Source of the DNA: Pseudomonas aylmerensis
Lineage (GTDB): Bacteria > Pseudomonadota > Gammaproteobacteria > Pseudomonadales > Pseudomonadaceae
Assembly: GCF_001702265.1 (NCBI RefSeq)
Contig: NZ_MAUE01000026.1
Span: 62,001-126,000, forward strand
DNA length: 64,000 nucleotides
Direction of reading: 5' to 3'
A program made the position numbers and the translations under genes. The notes under the pieces are model-generated. The model was not told the origin of the DNA. It did no database searches and saw only the letters and a program-made list of their open reading frames with translations. Below are positions 17,118 to 25,725 of this stretch, piece by piece (within the stretch, counting starts at the first letter, position 1; each line of letters opens with the position of its first letter).

Positions 17118-18050
17118 TCAGGCGGCGCCGTGGAACCGGGGCAACACATATTCGGCGAGCTCTTCCATGACCTCGACGATGGGCCTGGCACTGTGACGCA
17201 AGTGCAAGCCCACATGTTGCACGCCGGCTTCGCGCAGCGCCTGCAGCTCTTCGATCAATGCGTTTCGCCCGCCACGCCCGCCGAAGCGCAAGGTTTTCAT
17301 CGGTGCATGCGGGTCGGCTTCAAGGTCCAGGTGCAGGAAGGTGATGTAGGGTTTGTCGCCCCCCACTTCGCGCCACAGGCGCACGCGGCGCCGGTGTTCC
17401 TGGGCGGTTCCGGGGTAGGCGAGCCAGCCCCCCATATGCTCGCCGATCCAGTTTGGCGATTGTTGGCCAAGCCCGGCCACCAGCAGCGGGAAAGCTTCCT
17501 TGCGTTGCGGCAACAACTCGGCACCCTGGGGCAGGCGTCCGGCTCCTTGGGTCTGCAGCAGTTCGACGGCACTGCGAAAGAGCGCGCCGCGTTGCTCGTA
17601 GTCGACGCCGAACAAGGGGTATTCCATCGGCCGGTCACCACTGGCAACGCCGAGCAGCAGGCGTCCGTCACTCAACTCGTCGATGCTGTTGGCGGCCTTG
17701 AGGGTCAGCCACGGTTGACGCAAGGGCAGCACCACTGCGGCGGTGCCCAACATGATGTTGTCGGTGATGCCGGCAAGGTAGCCCAGGTAAGAGAAGGTCT
17801 CGAACACCTGTGCGGCGTCGCCGAAGTGCGGGTCGTAGACCGGTACGTCGCGCACCCACAGCGCGCGGAAACCCACGGTGTCCGCGAGCTTCGCCAGTTG
17901 GGCATGCTGTTTGATGTCGGGCACGCCAAAGGGGCGTTGCTCGGTGACGCGCAGGCGCTGGCCAGCGGTGGACCAGTCATTGTCCAGTGGCAGTTCCAGG
18001 CCGATCGAGAATTGTGTCGGGCCGAGCAAACGTTGAAAGTGCGTGTTCAT
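17118..18050 (-). CDS. Luciferase-like (LLM) oxidoreductase
   Basis: A 310-residue member of the luciferase superfamily, distinct from the 11072 protein. FSIGLELPLDNDW, VGFRALWVRDVPVYDP and SIDELSDGRLLLGVASGDRP mark the barrel strands; it resembles the 'BA3436-type' luciferase-like oxidoreductases as I recall them. ATG 18050 is chosen for its AGGAGA site; the frame is open further upstream to 18164. A perfect 24-bp dyad lies just upstream (18084-18107). The substrate is unknown and no flavin reductase is adjacent. Confidence 0.85.
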   Translation of the reverse strand: MNTHFQRLLGPTQFSIGLELPLDNDWSTAGQRLRVTEQRPFGVPDIKQHAQLAKLADTVGFRALWVRDVPVYDPHFGDAAQVFETFSYLGYLAGITDNIMLGTAAVVLPLRQPWLTLKAANSIDELSDGRLLLGVASGDRPMEYPLFGVDYEQRGALFRSAVELLQTQGAGRLPQGAELLPQRKEAFPLLVAGLGQQSPNWIGEHMGGWLAYPGTAQEHRRRVRLWREVGGDKPYITFLHLDLEADPHAPMKTLRFGGRGGRNALIEELQALREAGVQHVGLHLRHSARPIVEVMEELAEYVLPRFHGAA

Positions 18051-18083
18051 CCAGTCTCCTGCGCCCTGTGCAAGGCAGGGCAT

Positions 18084-18107
18084 TACTACGGTTGATGCGC
18101 CGTAGTA
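18084..18107. promoter_or_regulatory. Perfect 8-8-8 inverted repeat upstream of the LLM gene
   Basis: TACTACGG (18084-18091) and CCGTAGTA (18100-18107) are exact inverted arms around an 8-base centre. The dyad lies 34-57 bp upstream of the ATG at 18050, between two minus-strand genes. Position and symmetry suggest a repressor operator, though a hairpin is possible. No second copy is seen in the window. Confidence 0.5.
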
Positions 18108-18179
18108 TCCCCGCCGCAGGTCGGGAGAAAAATGCGCTGGCGCGCACAATACTCTTGACTGCAATGCACAGCTGGGCAG

Positions 18180-19028
18180 TCAGGGCCTGGCCGGCAGACG
18201 CTTGAGGATCGCCTTGCCCACATCCAGTGCCGACGCCGGATTCTGCCCCGTCACCAGCTCACGGTCGATGACCACATGGCTGGTCCACGGCGAGGTGTTG
18301 CTGCTGTAGGTGCCACCGGCGTGTTGCAGTGCCGTCTGGGGATAGAACTTCATGGCGCCGCCGTTCAGCAGGCCTTTGGCGAGTTCTTCCTCCTGGTTGC
18401 TGATGACCGTGAATTGATAGCCGGCATAGGTCCAGCCGGTCGCGGTGGCGGGGTTGCCGTTTTCCAGCTGCTGGGTGAAGGACGTCGGGTCGGACAAGGT
18501 CGAGAGCAGGGCAATCGGACCATGGCAGACCAGCGCGGTGGTTTTCTGGTTGGCATGGAAGTGCTTCAGCAGTTTGCCCAGCTCGGCACTGTGCAGCAGG
18601 TCTTGCATCGGCGCATGGCCACCGGGCACGTACACGGCATCGAACTGCTCGTAGCCGATCTGTTCGACGCGCGACAGGCTGATCACCGGCGACTCACCCG
18701 GCGAGGTGATTTTCAGGCGTTCGAGCAGCACCTTGTGCACCTGCAGGGCCGCCGCATCGTTGTTGAAATAGGCCGCGTCGGTGGAGGATTTATCCAGCGT
18801 CGGAGCCTTGCCGGTGGGCGTGGCAAAGGTCACCGAGTGGCCGGCGTCGAGCAGCAATTTCACTGGCTGCATGAGTTCGTTCAAATAAAACCCGGTGGAG
18901 AAGACTTTGTTGTCCTTGAGGTCGAGGTGGTCGGCATCGGACAGCACCACCAGCACGTTGCTGGCCTGGGCGTGAAGTGCCGTGGTGAATACCGTCATTG
19001 CAAGGGCGATTCGGCTGAGTGCGCGCAT
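18180..19028 (-). CDS. Exported DJ-1/PfpI family protein
   Basis: A 282-residue class I glutamine-amidotransferase-like protein of the Hsp31/PfpI group. Residues 1-22 (MRALSRIALAMTVFTTALHA) form a signal peptide, so it should act in the periplasm. The nucleophile elbow is ALVCHGPIA with C168-H169, and E51 in LNELMQP matches the acidic residue that polarises the Cys. Members act as glyoxalase III, deglycase-like or chaperone proteins; the exact role is not readable. ATG 19028 is preceded by AGGAA; the longer in-frame upstream region lacks a signal peptide at its start. Confidence 0.85.
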   Translation of the reverse strand: MRALSRIALAMTVFTTALHAQASNVLVVLSDADHLDLKDNKVFSTGFYLNELMQPVKLLLDAGHSVTFATPTGKAPTLDKSSTDAAYFNNDAAALQVHKVLLERLKITSPGESPVISLSRVEQIGYEQFDAVYVPGGHAPMQDLLHSAELGKLLKHFHANQKTTALVCHGPIALLSTLSDPTSFTQQLENGNPATATGWTYAGYQFTVISNQEEELAKGLLNGGAMKFYPQTALQHAGGTYSSNTSPWTSHVVIDRELVTGQNPASALDVGKAILKRLPARP

Positions 19029-19138
19029 GGGCGTTCCTGATTGAGAAGAAAGGGCCGGAAGGCTGGGCGCACTATATTCATGCCTGCGGTGGCGATAAAC
19101 TCGCTGGCGAGAACAGCACCTGTTCGTTGGAGGCAAAA

Positions 19139-20062
19139 GTGAGCCGTCGATTCGATTATCTTGCGGATGTAGAAGTCTTCGTCACCGTGGTGGAAAAAGG
19201 CTCCCTGAGCGCGGGTGCGGTATGTTTGGCGACGACGCCGTCGGTGGTCAGCCGTGCGATTTCTCGCCTGGAAACGCGTCTGGGCGTGCAGCTGTTGCGG
19301 CGCACAACTCGACGCTTGAGCCTAACCCAGGCCGGTGTGCTCTACCTCGAGCAGTCCCGCGCGGCGTTCTCGTTGATCGACAATGCCGAACGCTCGATCC
19401 AGGGCCAGGAAGGCGCGTTGACCGGCCGCGTGCGCCTCAGCGTGCCGACCACTTACGGCCACTTCAGGTTGCCGCCCCTGCTGTGCCAATTCCACCGGCA
19501 GTACCCCCAGGTCAGCGTCGAATTGAGCATCAGCAATCGCAATGTCGACCTCGTCGCCGAAGGCTATGACCTGGCCATCCGCCTCGGGGCCTTGCCCGAC
19601 AGCGGCCTGATCGGGCGCAAGCTGGAAGATGCGTCGTTGTGCGTGGTCGCCGCGCCCGACTACCTGCGCCGCGTGGCCGCTCCATTGAGCGTGGATGACC
19701 TGTCTGCGCATGCCTGCCTGCCGTTCGTGATGCCCAGCAGCGGCCGCGTCGGCCCCTGGCTGTTTCGCGAGCAGGGAGTTGACCGAGAGTGGCTGCCCCA
19801 GGCGACTGTGCTGGTAGCCGATGATGTCCTGGGCACGGTATCGCTGGCCGAGCACGGCATGGGGATCTGCCAGACCTACGAGTTTATTGTGCGCGAGCGC
19901 ATCCGGAGCGGACGGCTGGTGCCCTTGCTGGAACAGGCGGCAGGACGTTCGCGGCCGTTCTCGGTGATCTTCGCACCACATCGCCAACTGTCGGCGGCGG
20001 CGCGGGCATTGATCGATTTCCTGACCCGTGAGGTGAATCCGTTTCACAAGACAAGTGAATAA
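19139..20062 (+). CDS. LysR-family regulator (CrgA-like)
   Basis: A 307-residue LTTR. The start is GTG 19139, 6 bp after a GGAGG site. Helix-turn-helix region: EKGSLSAGAVCLATTPSVV then SRAISRLETRLGVQLLRRTT. The effector-domain motif is LVAEGYDLAIRLGALPDSG. It is divergent from the exported DJ-1/PfpI gene (19028), its likely target, and 75 bp upstream of another LTTR in the same direction. Confidence 0.9.
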   Translation: MSRRFDYLADVEVFVTVVEKGSLSAGAVCLATTPSVVSRAISRLETRLGVQLLRRTTRRLSLTQAGVLYLEQSRAAFSLIDNAERSIQGQEGALTGRVRLSVPTTYGHFRLPPLLCQFHRQYPQVSVELSISNRNVDLVAEGYDLAIRLGALPDSGLIGRKLEDASLCVVAAPDYLRRVAAPLSVDDLSAHACLPFVMPSSGRVGPWLFREQGVDREWLPQATVLVADDVLGTVSLAEHGMGICQTYEFIVRERIRSGRLVPLLEQAAGRSRPFSVIFAPHRQLSAAARALIDFLTREVNPFHKTSE

Positions 20063-20137
20063 GGCAGCGGTTTTTCGGCCTTTGCACCCTCGGCGTTTGT
20101 GATAATTTTTCACTAATCAGCCAGTGGAGCAACGAAC

Positions 20138-21040
20138 GTGGATAACAGAGCGGGTGAAATGTCGGTGTTTGTGCGCGTGGTGGACGCTGGCAGTTTCTCC
20201 CAGGCCGCGCGCCAGATGCTGATGACGCCCTCGACCGTGAGCAAACTGATCGTTCGCCTTGAGCTGCGCCTCGGCGTGCGCCTGCTGGAGCGTTCCACTC
20301 GCAAGCTGTCGCTGACCGACGAAGGACGCATCTACTACGAGCGCAGCATTGCCTTGCTGGCTGACCTCGATGATGTGGAGCGGGTGTTGGCCCAGGGTGC
20401 GCAAAAAGCCCGTGGGACCGTGCGCATCAATGCCTCGGTGGCGTTCGGCACCTTGGCCATTGAGCCCAACCTGCCGGCGTTCTGGGACGCTCACCCGAAT
20501 ATCCAGATTAACCTGTCGCTGTGCGATGACATCGTCGATATGTACCTGGACCGCACGGACGTCGCGTTCCGGGTTGGTGTCTTGAGTGACTCGACCCTGC
20601 GTGCCAGGACCATCGGCGTGGCGCGGCGCAAGATCGTCGCTTCACCGCTGTACCTGAAAAAGCACGGCGTGCCTGAAACCCTCGAAGCCCTCAGCGAGCA
20701 CAATTGCCTGAGCTTCAACTTTCGTCGTGCTACCCCGGTCTGGCCGATGAACCAGAGTGGCCGCATCGTCGATCGCATCGTGCAGGGCAACCTGCAAGCC
20801 AACAACGGCGAGACGGTTCGGCGCATGGCTATCGCCGGTGCGGGCATTGCGCGCCTGGCCGATTTTCATATCGACGAGGACATCGCCGCGGGCCGACTCG
20901 TCGAGCTGCTGGCGCACAACGGGCATGATTGCGAGGAAGTGCACGCGTTGTACCAGGGCGGCCAGCACGTGCCCCAGCGTATCCGCACCTTCCTCGACTT
21001 CATGGTGCCGCGTCTGCAGGCGTTTATGACGCGTGGTTAA
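20138..21040 (+). CDS. LysR-family regulator (CrgA-like)
   Basis: A 300-residue LTTR starting at GTG 20138 with GGAG 9 bp upstream. HTH: DAGSFSQAARQMLMTPSTV then SKLIVRLELRLGVRLLERST, strongly resembling the LTTR at 15267. Its 3' end overlaps the convergent SRPBCC gene by 4 bp. Probable targets are the cupin/yellow-like/SRPBCC operon next door or genes elsewhere. Two LTTR genes in tandem in the same direction is a less common arrangement. Confidence 0.9.
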   Translation: MDNRAGEMSVFVRVVDAGSFSQAARQMLMTPSTVSKLIVRLELRLGVRLLERSTRKLSLTDEGRIYYERSIALLADLDDVERVLAQGAQKARGTVRINASVAFGTLAIEPNLPAFWDAHPNIQINLSLCDDIVDMYLDRTDVAFRVGVLSDSTLRARTIGVARRKIVASPLYLKKHGVPETLEALSEHNCLSFNFRRATPVWPMNQSGRIVDRIVQGNLQANNGETVRRMAIAGAGIARLADFHIDEDIAAGRLVELLAHNGHDCEEVHALYQGGQHVPQRIRTFLDFMVPRLQAFMTRG

Positions 21041-21456
21041 GCCTGGGCTTCGACCACGCGCTTGAGGCCTTGCAGCCCGGCGGCATACAGCGCCTCGAAA
21101 TGCGCGACAACCTCAGCCTCTTCCGCGCCCTGGACGATAAAGGTGCTGGACCAGCTCGCCAGTGTGCCGCCTTGGCCATCGTCCTTGGCCGCCATCGTGC
21201 CGACATAATCGATTACCGGCGACGGGCCTTCGAGCAAGGCGTAGCTGTACTGCCGGGCGTCTTCGTCAAACGTCAGCAAGCGCTCGACAATCAGTGCGCC
21301 GTCGGCGGTTTTCAGCTGGCGCACACGCCCACCGTCACTCAGGTTGCTGCTGGCAATGACGTCCAGCCAGCGCGGCAGCCAATTGTAGCCGCCGAGTACC
21401 GACCAGACTTCGTCGACCGGGCGTGCAATGGCAATCGAGACACGTACTTCACTCAT
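21037..21456 (-). CDS. SRPBCC-fold (START/polyketide cyclase-like) protein
   Basis: A 139-residue SRPBCC protein: VSIAIARPVDEVWSVLGGYN opens the helix-grip fold and WSSTFIVQGAEEAEVVAHF lines the cavity. The family binds hydrophobic small molecules and includes cyclases and dehydratases. It is the third gene of a tightly overlapped operon (22508, 21453, 21037), overlapping the preceding gene by 4 bp. Function within the operon is unknown. Confidence 0.85.
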   Translation of the reverse strand: MSEVRVSIAIARPVDEVWSVLGGYNWLPRWLDVIASSNLSDGGRVRQLKTADGALIVERLLTFDEDARQYSYALLEGPSPVIDYVGTMAAKDDGQGGTLASWSSTFIVQGAEEAEVVAHFEALYAAGLQGLKRVVEAQA

Positions 21457-22511
21457 GGTTTTACCTCTGGGTTCATGGGCGCGTCCACTCGCAGACGCAA
21501 TACATGGAAGGGGGGCCGACTGTCGTCCTCGCCCGCATTGAGCAAGGGGTGACGGTGCAGTTGATTGGCGGTGATATAGAGCCAGCGGCCCTGGGCATCC
21601 AGTTCGACGCCATCCGGCCAGCCGAGCAACCGGTCGTCCTGGGCGAGGATGCGATAGCCCGCAGGGGAGGCCAGGCCGATGGCGTTGTTGGCGATGTCGG
21701 TCACGTAGACGTTGCCTTCGGCATCCACGTCAAAGCCGTCGCAACAGGGTTTTTCGCACCAGTACTCCACGGCGGCGTCCAGTCGTGCAGCATCCGCCGG
21801 TTGCGCGAGTACTGTTGCGGCGATCCGGTAGACCTGGCGCGCCGACATCGAGCCGACGTACACCCAGCGGCCCAGTGGGTCGATGGCGATGGGGTTCAGG
21901 CCGTAGCGGTAAGGGATCACTTCGCCTTCCGGGGTACGCAGGGCCAGGGTTTTCCCCGCGATTTGCAGCGGTTCATCGCCCGGCATCAAGGCTGGATGGC
22001 ACTCCAGTGCACGCCATGACAACCCGGTTTGCAGGTCGACGACTATAATCGCCGGGTAGTCGCTGGTGCCCGCCGGGTTCAGCGTCATGTCGGCGATGTA
22101 GATGCGTTGCTGGCGCCAGTCGATCACGAAATCCTGGGTGAAGGAGCTGGGGCGCAGCACATTCTGCGGTAACACGATCAGGCGTTGCAGGCGGTTTTCC
22201 TGGTCGTTCCAGGCAATCAGGCGTGGCTGTTGCTGCGGGCCGCCCATGTCCAGAATCCACACGATACCCTGTGGGTCGGTGCGGAGGCCGATCACCGCCG
22301 ACATACCGTGGCCCTGCGCGTCGGGCTTGCCCGCCCAGCGCGCATTCGGGTAAGGCGGGTGCTCGCCGTCGGTGGTCACGGCACGCACCGAGAACGGCGG
22401 CGCGATGATCGCCGAGACGGACACCAACACGCGCCCATCCGGCATGACGGTAGGGTTGCCCGGCCGCTCGACCGGGAACGTCGCCACGATCTCCAGGGCC
22501 TGGGTGCTCAT
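21453..22511 (-). CDS. Yellow/major-royal-jelly-like beta-propeller protein
   Basis: A 352-residue six-bladed propeller-type protein. Landmarks are SAVIGLRTDPQGIVWILDMG, WRQQRIYIADM and VDAEGNVYVTDIANNAIGL, typical of bacterial MRJP/yellow and SMP-30-like proteins (lactonase or tautomerase relatives). There is no signal peptide, unlike many bacterial homologues. It overlaps both neighbours by 4 bp and is translationally coupled. Catalysis of a lactone hydrolysis or tautomerisation in the cytosol is possible but unproven. Confidence 0.8.
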   Translation of the reverse strand: MSTQALEIVATFPVERPGNPTVMPDGRVLVSVSAIIAPPFSVRAVTTDGEHPPYPNARWAGKPDAQGHGMSAVIGLRTDPQGIVWILDMGGPQQQPRLIAWNDQENRLQRLIVLPQNVLRPSSFTQDFVIDWRQQRIYIADMTLNPAGTSDYPAIIVVDLQTGLSWRALECHPALMPGDEPLQIAGKTLALRTPEGEVIPYRYGLNPIAIDPLGRWVYVGSMSARQVYRIAATVLAQPADAARLDAAVEYWCEKPCCDGFDVDAEGNVYVTDIANNAIGLASPAGYRILAQDDRLLGWPDGVELDAQGRWLYITANQLHRHPLLNAGEDDSRPPFHVLRLRVDAPMNPEVKP

Positions 22512-22951
22512 GTCAATGCCTGCACGAAGGAGGCGGCGGTGCCGGCGGCCGGGTCGACGAAGATGATGTCGCTGGGGTCGCGTCGCGGCGTGTCGACCGA
22601 GACCATGAACAGCGGGTGCTCGAGGATTTCCGGCATGCCGTGGATGGTGAACTTCTTGAAGAACAGCATCTCGCCCGGACCCACTTCGAACGGTTCGCGG
22701 TCACCCATGAAAAAGCGCGCGCGGCCGGACAGGATGATCAGGTACTCGTCACAGGTGGCGTGATAGTGCGCCGGCGTCGGGTGGTACACCCGGAACACAC
22801 GGCCACTGGCTTCATCTTCGTCGGTCAGGCGGGTGTCCACCAACAGGGTGTCGGCGTTCTCGGGGAAGGTCTTGACGATTGCATTCAGGTCGAACGAGGC
22901 ATGGGGTGCGGCCTCGACCAGTTTTTTGCGGGGGATTGCTGCGGACATCAT
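22508..22951 (-). CDS. Cupin-domain protein
   Basis: A 147-residue single cupin. Motif 1 is around YHPTPAHYHATCDEYLIILSG, with two His and a Glu for metal binding; motif 2 is VGPGEMLFFKKFTIHGMP. C-terminal residues DPSDIIFVDPAAGTAASF complete it. It is the first gene of the operon with the yellow-like and SRPBCC genes. It could be a dioxygenase, isomerase or binding protein. The 247 bp between it and the zinc alcohol dehydrogenase (22952-23198) form a divergent promoter region without further genes. Confidence 0.85.
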   Translation of the reverse strand: MMSAAIPRKKLVEAAPHASFDLNAIVKTFPENADTLLVDTRLTDEDEASGRVFRVYHPTPAHYHATCDEYLIILSGRARFFMGDREPFEVGPGEMLFFKKFTIHGMPEILEHPLFMVSVDTPRRDPSDIIFVDPAAGTAASFVQALT

Positions 22952-23198
22952 GAAACCCTCATCTCAGGCGCACTGTGTTCAGTGCTGTCATCGTGTGGGG
23001 TCAGCATAAGCAGTGAGCCGTGGCCGGAGAACGCTGCGCGCGGGCACAAGATTTGAGAACTCAACGCACAGCTGGCGTCCCTGGCGCGTTGCGAATTCAA
23101 TTCCAAACTGCTGCGCCCGGCGATGCATTTTTGCCAGGGATCGCATGGGGCATAGTGGGGTCCATTGATTATCGATCCCGCTGCGTTGGAGACACCCT

Positions 23199-24323
23199 AT
23201 GCAAGTCAGAACTGCTGTCCTCAGACACATGAAGGTTGCCCCGCCCTACGCCCAGAGCAAGCCGATCAGCATCGAGACCATTGAGCTGGCGCCGCCGGGG
23301 CCGGGTGAGGTGCTGGTGCGCATCCGGGCTGCCGGCCTGTGCCATTCCGACCTGTCGGTGATCAATGGCGATCGCCCGCGACCGATGCCCATGGCGCTCG
23401 GCCATGAGGCGGCCGGGGTGGTTGAAGCCTTGGGCGACGGGGTCAGCGACCTCGAGCCGGGTGATCATGTGGTCATGGTCTTCATGCCCAGTTGCGGCCA
23501 CTGCCTGCCCTGCGCCGAAGGCCGCCCAGCGCTGTGCGAGCCAGGCGCCAAGGCGAATGCGGCAGGCACCTTGATCAATGGCGCGGTGCGCCTGAGCAGT
23601 GCGGCCGGGCAGGTGCATCATCACCTGGGGGTGTCGGCGTTTGCCGAATACGCGGTGGTGTCACGCAACTCGGTGGTCAAGATCGACCGCGACTTGCCTT
23701 TCGTCGAGGCTGCGCTGTTCGGCTGTGCGGTGCTGACGGGCGTCGGCGCGGTGGTGAATACCGCGCAGCTGCGCGTGGGCGCCACGGCCGTGGTAATCGG
23801 CCTGGGCGGGGTGGGCCTGGCGGCGGTGCTGGGGGCGCGAGCGGCGGGGGCGAGCCAGATCATTGCGGTCGACCTGTCGCCGGCAAAACTCGCGCTGGCC
23901 AGGGACGTCGGTGCGACCGCCGTGGTCAATGGCGGCGATGCGGATGCCGTCGAGCAAGTCCGCCAGCTGACCGCCGGCGGGGCCGACTATGTGTTTGAAA
24001 TGGCTGGCTCCATCCGTGCGCTGGACAATGCCATGCAAATGACTCGGCGCGGCGGCATGACCGTGACCGCCGGCCTGCCGCCACCGGGCTCGGCGCTGCC
24101 GGTCAACGTGGTGCAGTTGGTGGGTGAGGAACGCACGCTCAAGGGCAGCTATATCGGCACCTGCGTACCGCTGCGTGATATTCCACGCTTCATTGCGCTG
24201 TACCGCGATGGTCGGCTACCGGTGGATCGGCTGCTAAGTGGGCGGCTGAAACTGGACGATATCAATGAAGGTTTCGACCGTTTGCACGACGGCAGTGCGG
24301 TACGCCAGGTGATTGAGTTTTGA
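23199..24323 (+). CDS. Zinc-dependent alcohol dehydrogenase (MDR class III-like)
   Basis: A 374-residue medium-chain dehydrogenase. Catalytic zinc ligands lie in GLCHSDLS and GHEAAGVV; the structural zinc cysteines are in PSCGHCLPCAEGRPALC. The Rossmann motif is VIGLGGVGLAAVLGA. It oxidises an alcohol, or reduces an aldehyde, with NAD(P). ATG 23199 has a GGAG site. It is transcribed alone and closed by a terminator at 24353. The substrate is unknown; the class resembles formaldehyde/aryl-alcohol-type enzymes. Confidence 0.9.
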   Translation: MQVRTAVLRHMKVAPPYAQSKPISIETIELAPPGPGEVLVRIRAAGLCHSDLSVINGDRPRPMPMALGHEAAGVVEALGDGVSDLEPGDHVVMVFMPSCGHCLPCAEGRPALCEPGAKANAAGTLINGAVRLSSAAGQVHHHLGVSAFAEYAVVSRNSVVKIDRDLPFVEAALFGCAVLTGVGAVVNTAQLRVGATAVVIGLGGVGLAAVLGARAAGASQIIAVDLSPAKLALARDVGATAVVNGGDADAVEQVRQLTAGGADYVFEMAGSIRALDNAMQMTRRGGMTVTAGLPPPGSALPVNVVQLVGEERTLKGSYIGTCVPLRDIPRFIALYRDGRLPVDRLLSGRLKLDDINEGFDRLHDGSAVRQVIEF

Positions 24324-24352
24324 CGCGCGGGCTTTAACCCCGGTTATTTAAA

Positions 24353-24379
24353 AAGGTGGCTGAGAGGCCATCTTTTTTT
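24353..24379 (+). terminator. Rho-independent terminator after the zinc alcohol dehydrogenase
   Basis: AAGGTGGC pairs with GCCATCTT (one G-T pair) around a 6-base loop and runs into seven T. It separates this gene from the efflux operon. The remaining 24380-24546 stretch is AT-rich and probably holds the efflux promoter; no regulator gene is adjacent. Confidence 0.85.
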
Positions 24380-24546
24380 ACCTCGGTTATTTGCCTGGGG
24401 GTCAATATTGTTTTCGTTTTAACGTGGTTTATCTAAGTCCTTGAGTCACGGAAAATTCCTTTCTATTCAAATAAATGAAAGTGGGTCACGGGTTAACTTG
24501 TTGTTCTTGATCCTCTCTTAAAACATTCCATTACGGAGCAACTGAC

Positions 24547-25725
24547 GTGCATTCTTCTAGACAGGGGAAGGGGAGCTGTTTGTCCCTGAAAAAGCCCAAC
24601 TGGGTTAAAAGTGCGGCACTTTCAGGCATCAGCCTGGCCGTGTTCGCGACGTTGAGCGGCTGTGGCGCAGACCACGCGAAACCGGCATCGGTGGCCCCCA
24701 CGGTAACGGTGAGCAAACCGGTGAAATCGGTGATCACCGACTGGGACAGTTTCACCGGGCGCTTCGAAGCCACCGACTCGGTGGAAGTGCGCTCGCGGGT
24801 CAGTGGCTATCTGGAAAAGGTCGCGTTCCAGGACGGTGCCATCGTCAAGAAAGGTGATCTGCTGTTCGTGATCGACTCCCGTTCGTTCCAGGCGGCGGTG
24901 GTCCAGGCCCAGGGCAAGTTGGCGCAGGTGCGTTCGCAACTGGCCTTGGCCGAGCAGGAGTTTGCCCGCGCCAAGGTGCTGATCGAGTCCAGGACGATCG
25001 CGCGCAGCCTGTACGACCAGCGCTTGCAGGCGCGTCAGGCGGCGCAGGCCGAAGTGTTGAGTGCCGAGGGGGCGTTGAGCAATGCCAGGCTGGACCTGGA
25101 GTTCACCCGCATTACTGCGCCCATGAGTGGGCGCATCAGCCGCAAGCTGATCAGCGAGGGCAACCTGGTCAACGGCGGCAACAGCAGCGCGACGTTGTTG
25201 ACCACCATCGTGTCGATTGACCCGATCGATATCTACTTCGATATCGATGAGCAGAGCTACCTCAAGTACCGGCGCCAGGCGCATACCGGCGGCAACCAGA
25301 GCCAGGTGCGGATCGCCTTGCCCGGCGAAAGCGAGCCGAGCATGAGCGGGCGCATGGACTTTATCGATAACCGGCTCGACCCCTCCACCGGCACCCTGCG
25401 CCAGCGTGCTCGCGTGAGTAACAAGGACCTGCAGCTGAGCCCGGGGCAATTTGGCCGGGTGCAATTCTCCAGCCAGGCGGCATACCCGGCGTTGCTGCTG
25501 CCGGACACTGCGATCAGTGTCGATGCGACGCGCAAAGTGGTGTACGTGCTCAACCCGCAGGACAAGGTCGAGATTCGCCCGGTGACCCTGGGCAAATTGC
25601 ATGACGGCCTGCGCGAAATCGCCGCCGGCCTGCAGGAACAGGATCGCGTGATTGTCGACGGCCTGCAGCGCGTGCGCGCGGGTGATACCGCAACCGCCAG
25701 CGCGCCGCTGGAGGCACAGCGATGA
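24547..25725 (+). CDS. RND efflux periplasmic adaptor (lipoprotein)
   Basis: A 392-residue membrane fusion protein of the MexE/AcrA type. A lipobox LSGC places the acylated Cys at 39. The lipoyl half-motifs are EVRSRVSGYLEKVAFQDGA and ITAPMSGRISRK, flanking an alpha-hairpin (~90-165). GTG 24547 has GGAG upstream. A TTG at 24580 behind GGGGAG would give a more typical short lipoprotein signal (LSLKKPNWVK...), so the start is uncertain. It links the pump at 25722 to the outer-membrane channel at 28870; the genes overlap by 4 bp. Confidence 0.93.
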   Translation: MHSSRQGKGSCLSLKKPNWVKSAALSGISLAVFATLSGCGADHAKPASVAPTVTVSKPVKSVITDWDSFTGRFEATDSVEVRSRVSGYLEKVAFQDGAIVKKGDLLFVIDSRSFQAAVVQAQGKLAQVRSQLALAEQEFARAKVLIESRTIARSLYDQRLQARQAAQAEVLSAEGALSNARLDLEFTRITAPMSGRISRKLISEGNLVNGGNSSATLLTTIVSIDPIDIYFDIDEQSYLKYRRQAHTGGNQSQVRIALPGESEPSMSGRMDFIDNRLDPSTGTLRQRARVSNKDLQLSPGQFGRVQFSSQAAYPALLLPDTAISVDATRKVVYVLNPQDKVEIRPVTLGKLHDGLREIAAGLQEQDRVIVDGLQRVRAGDTATASAPLEAQR

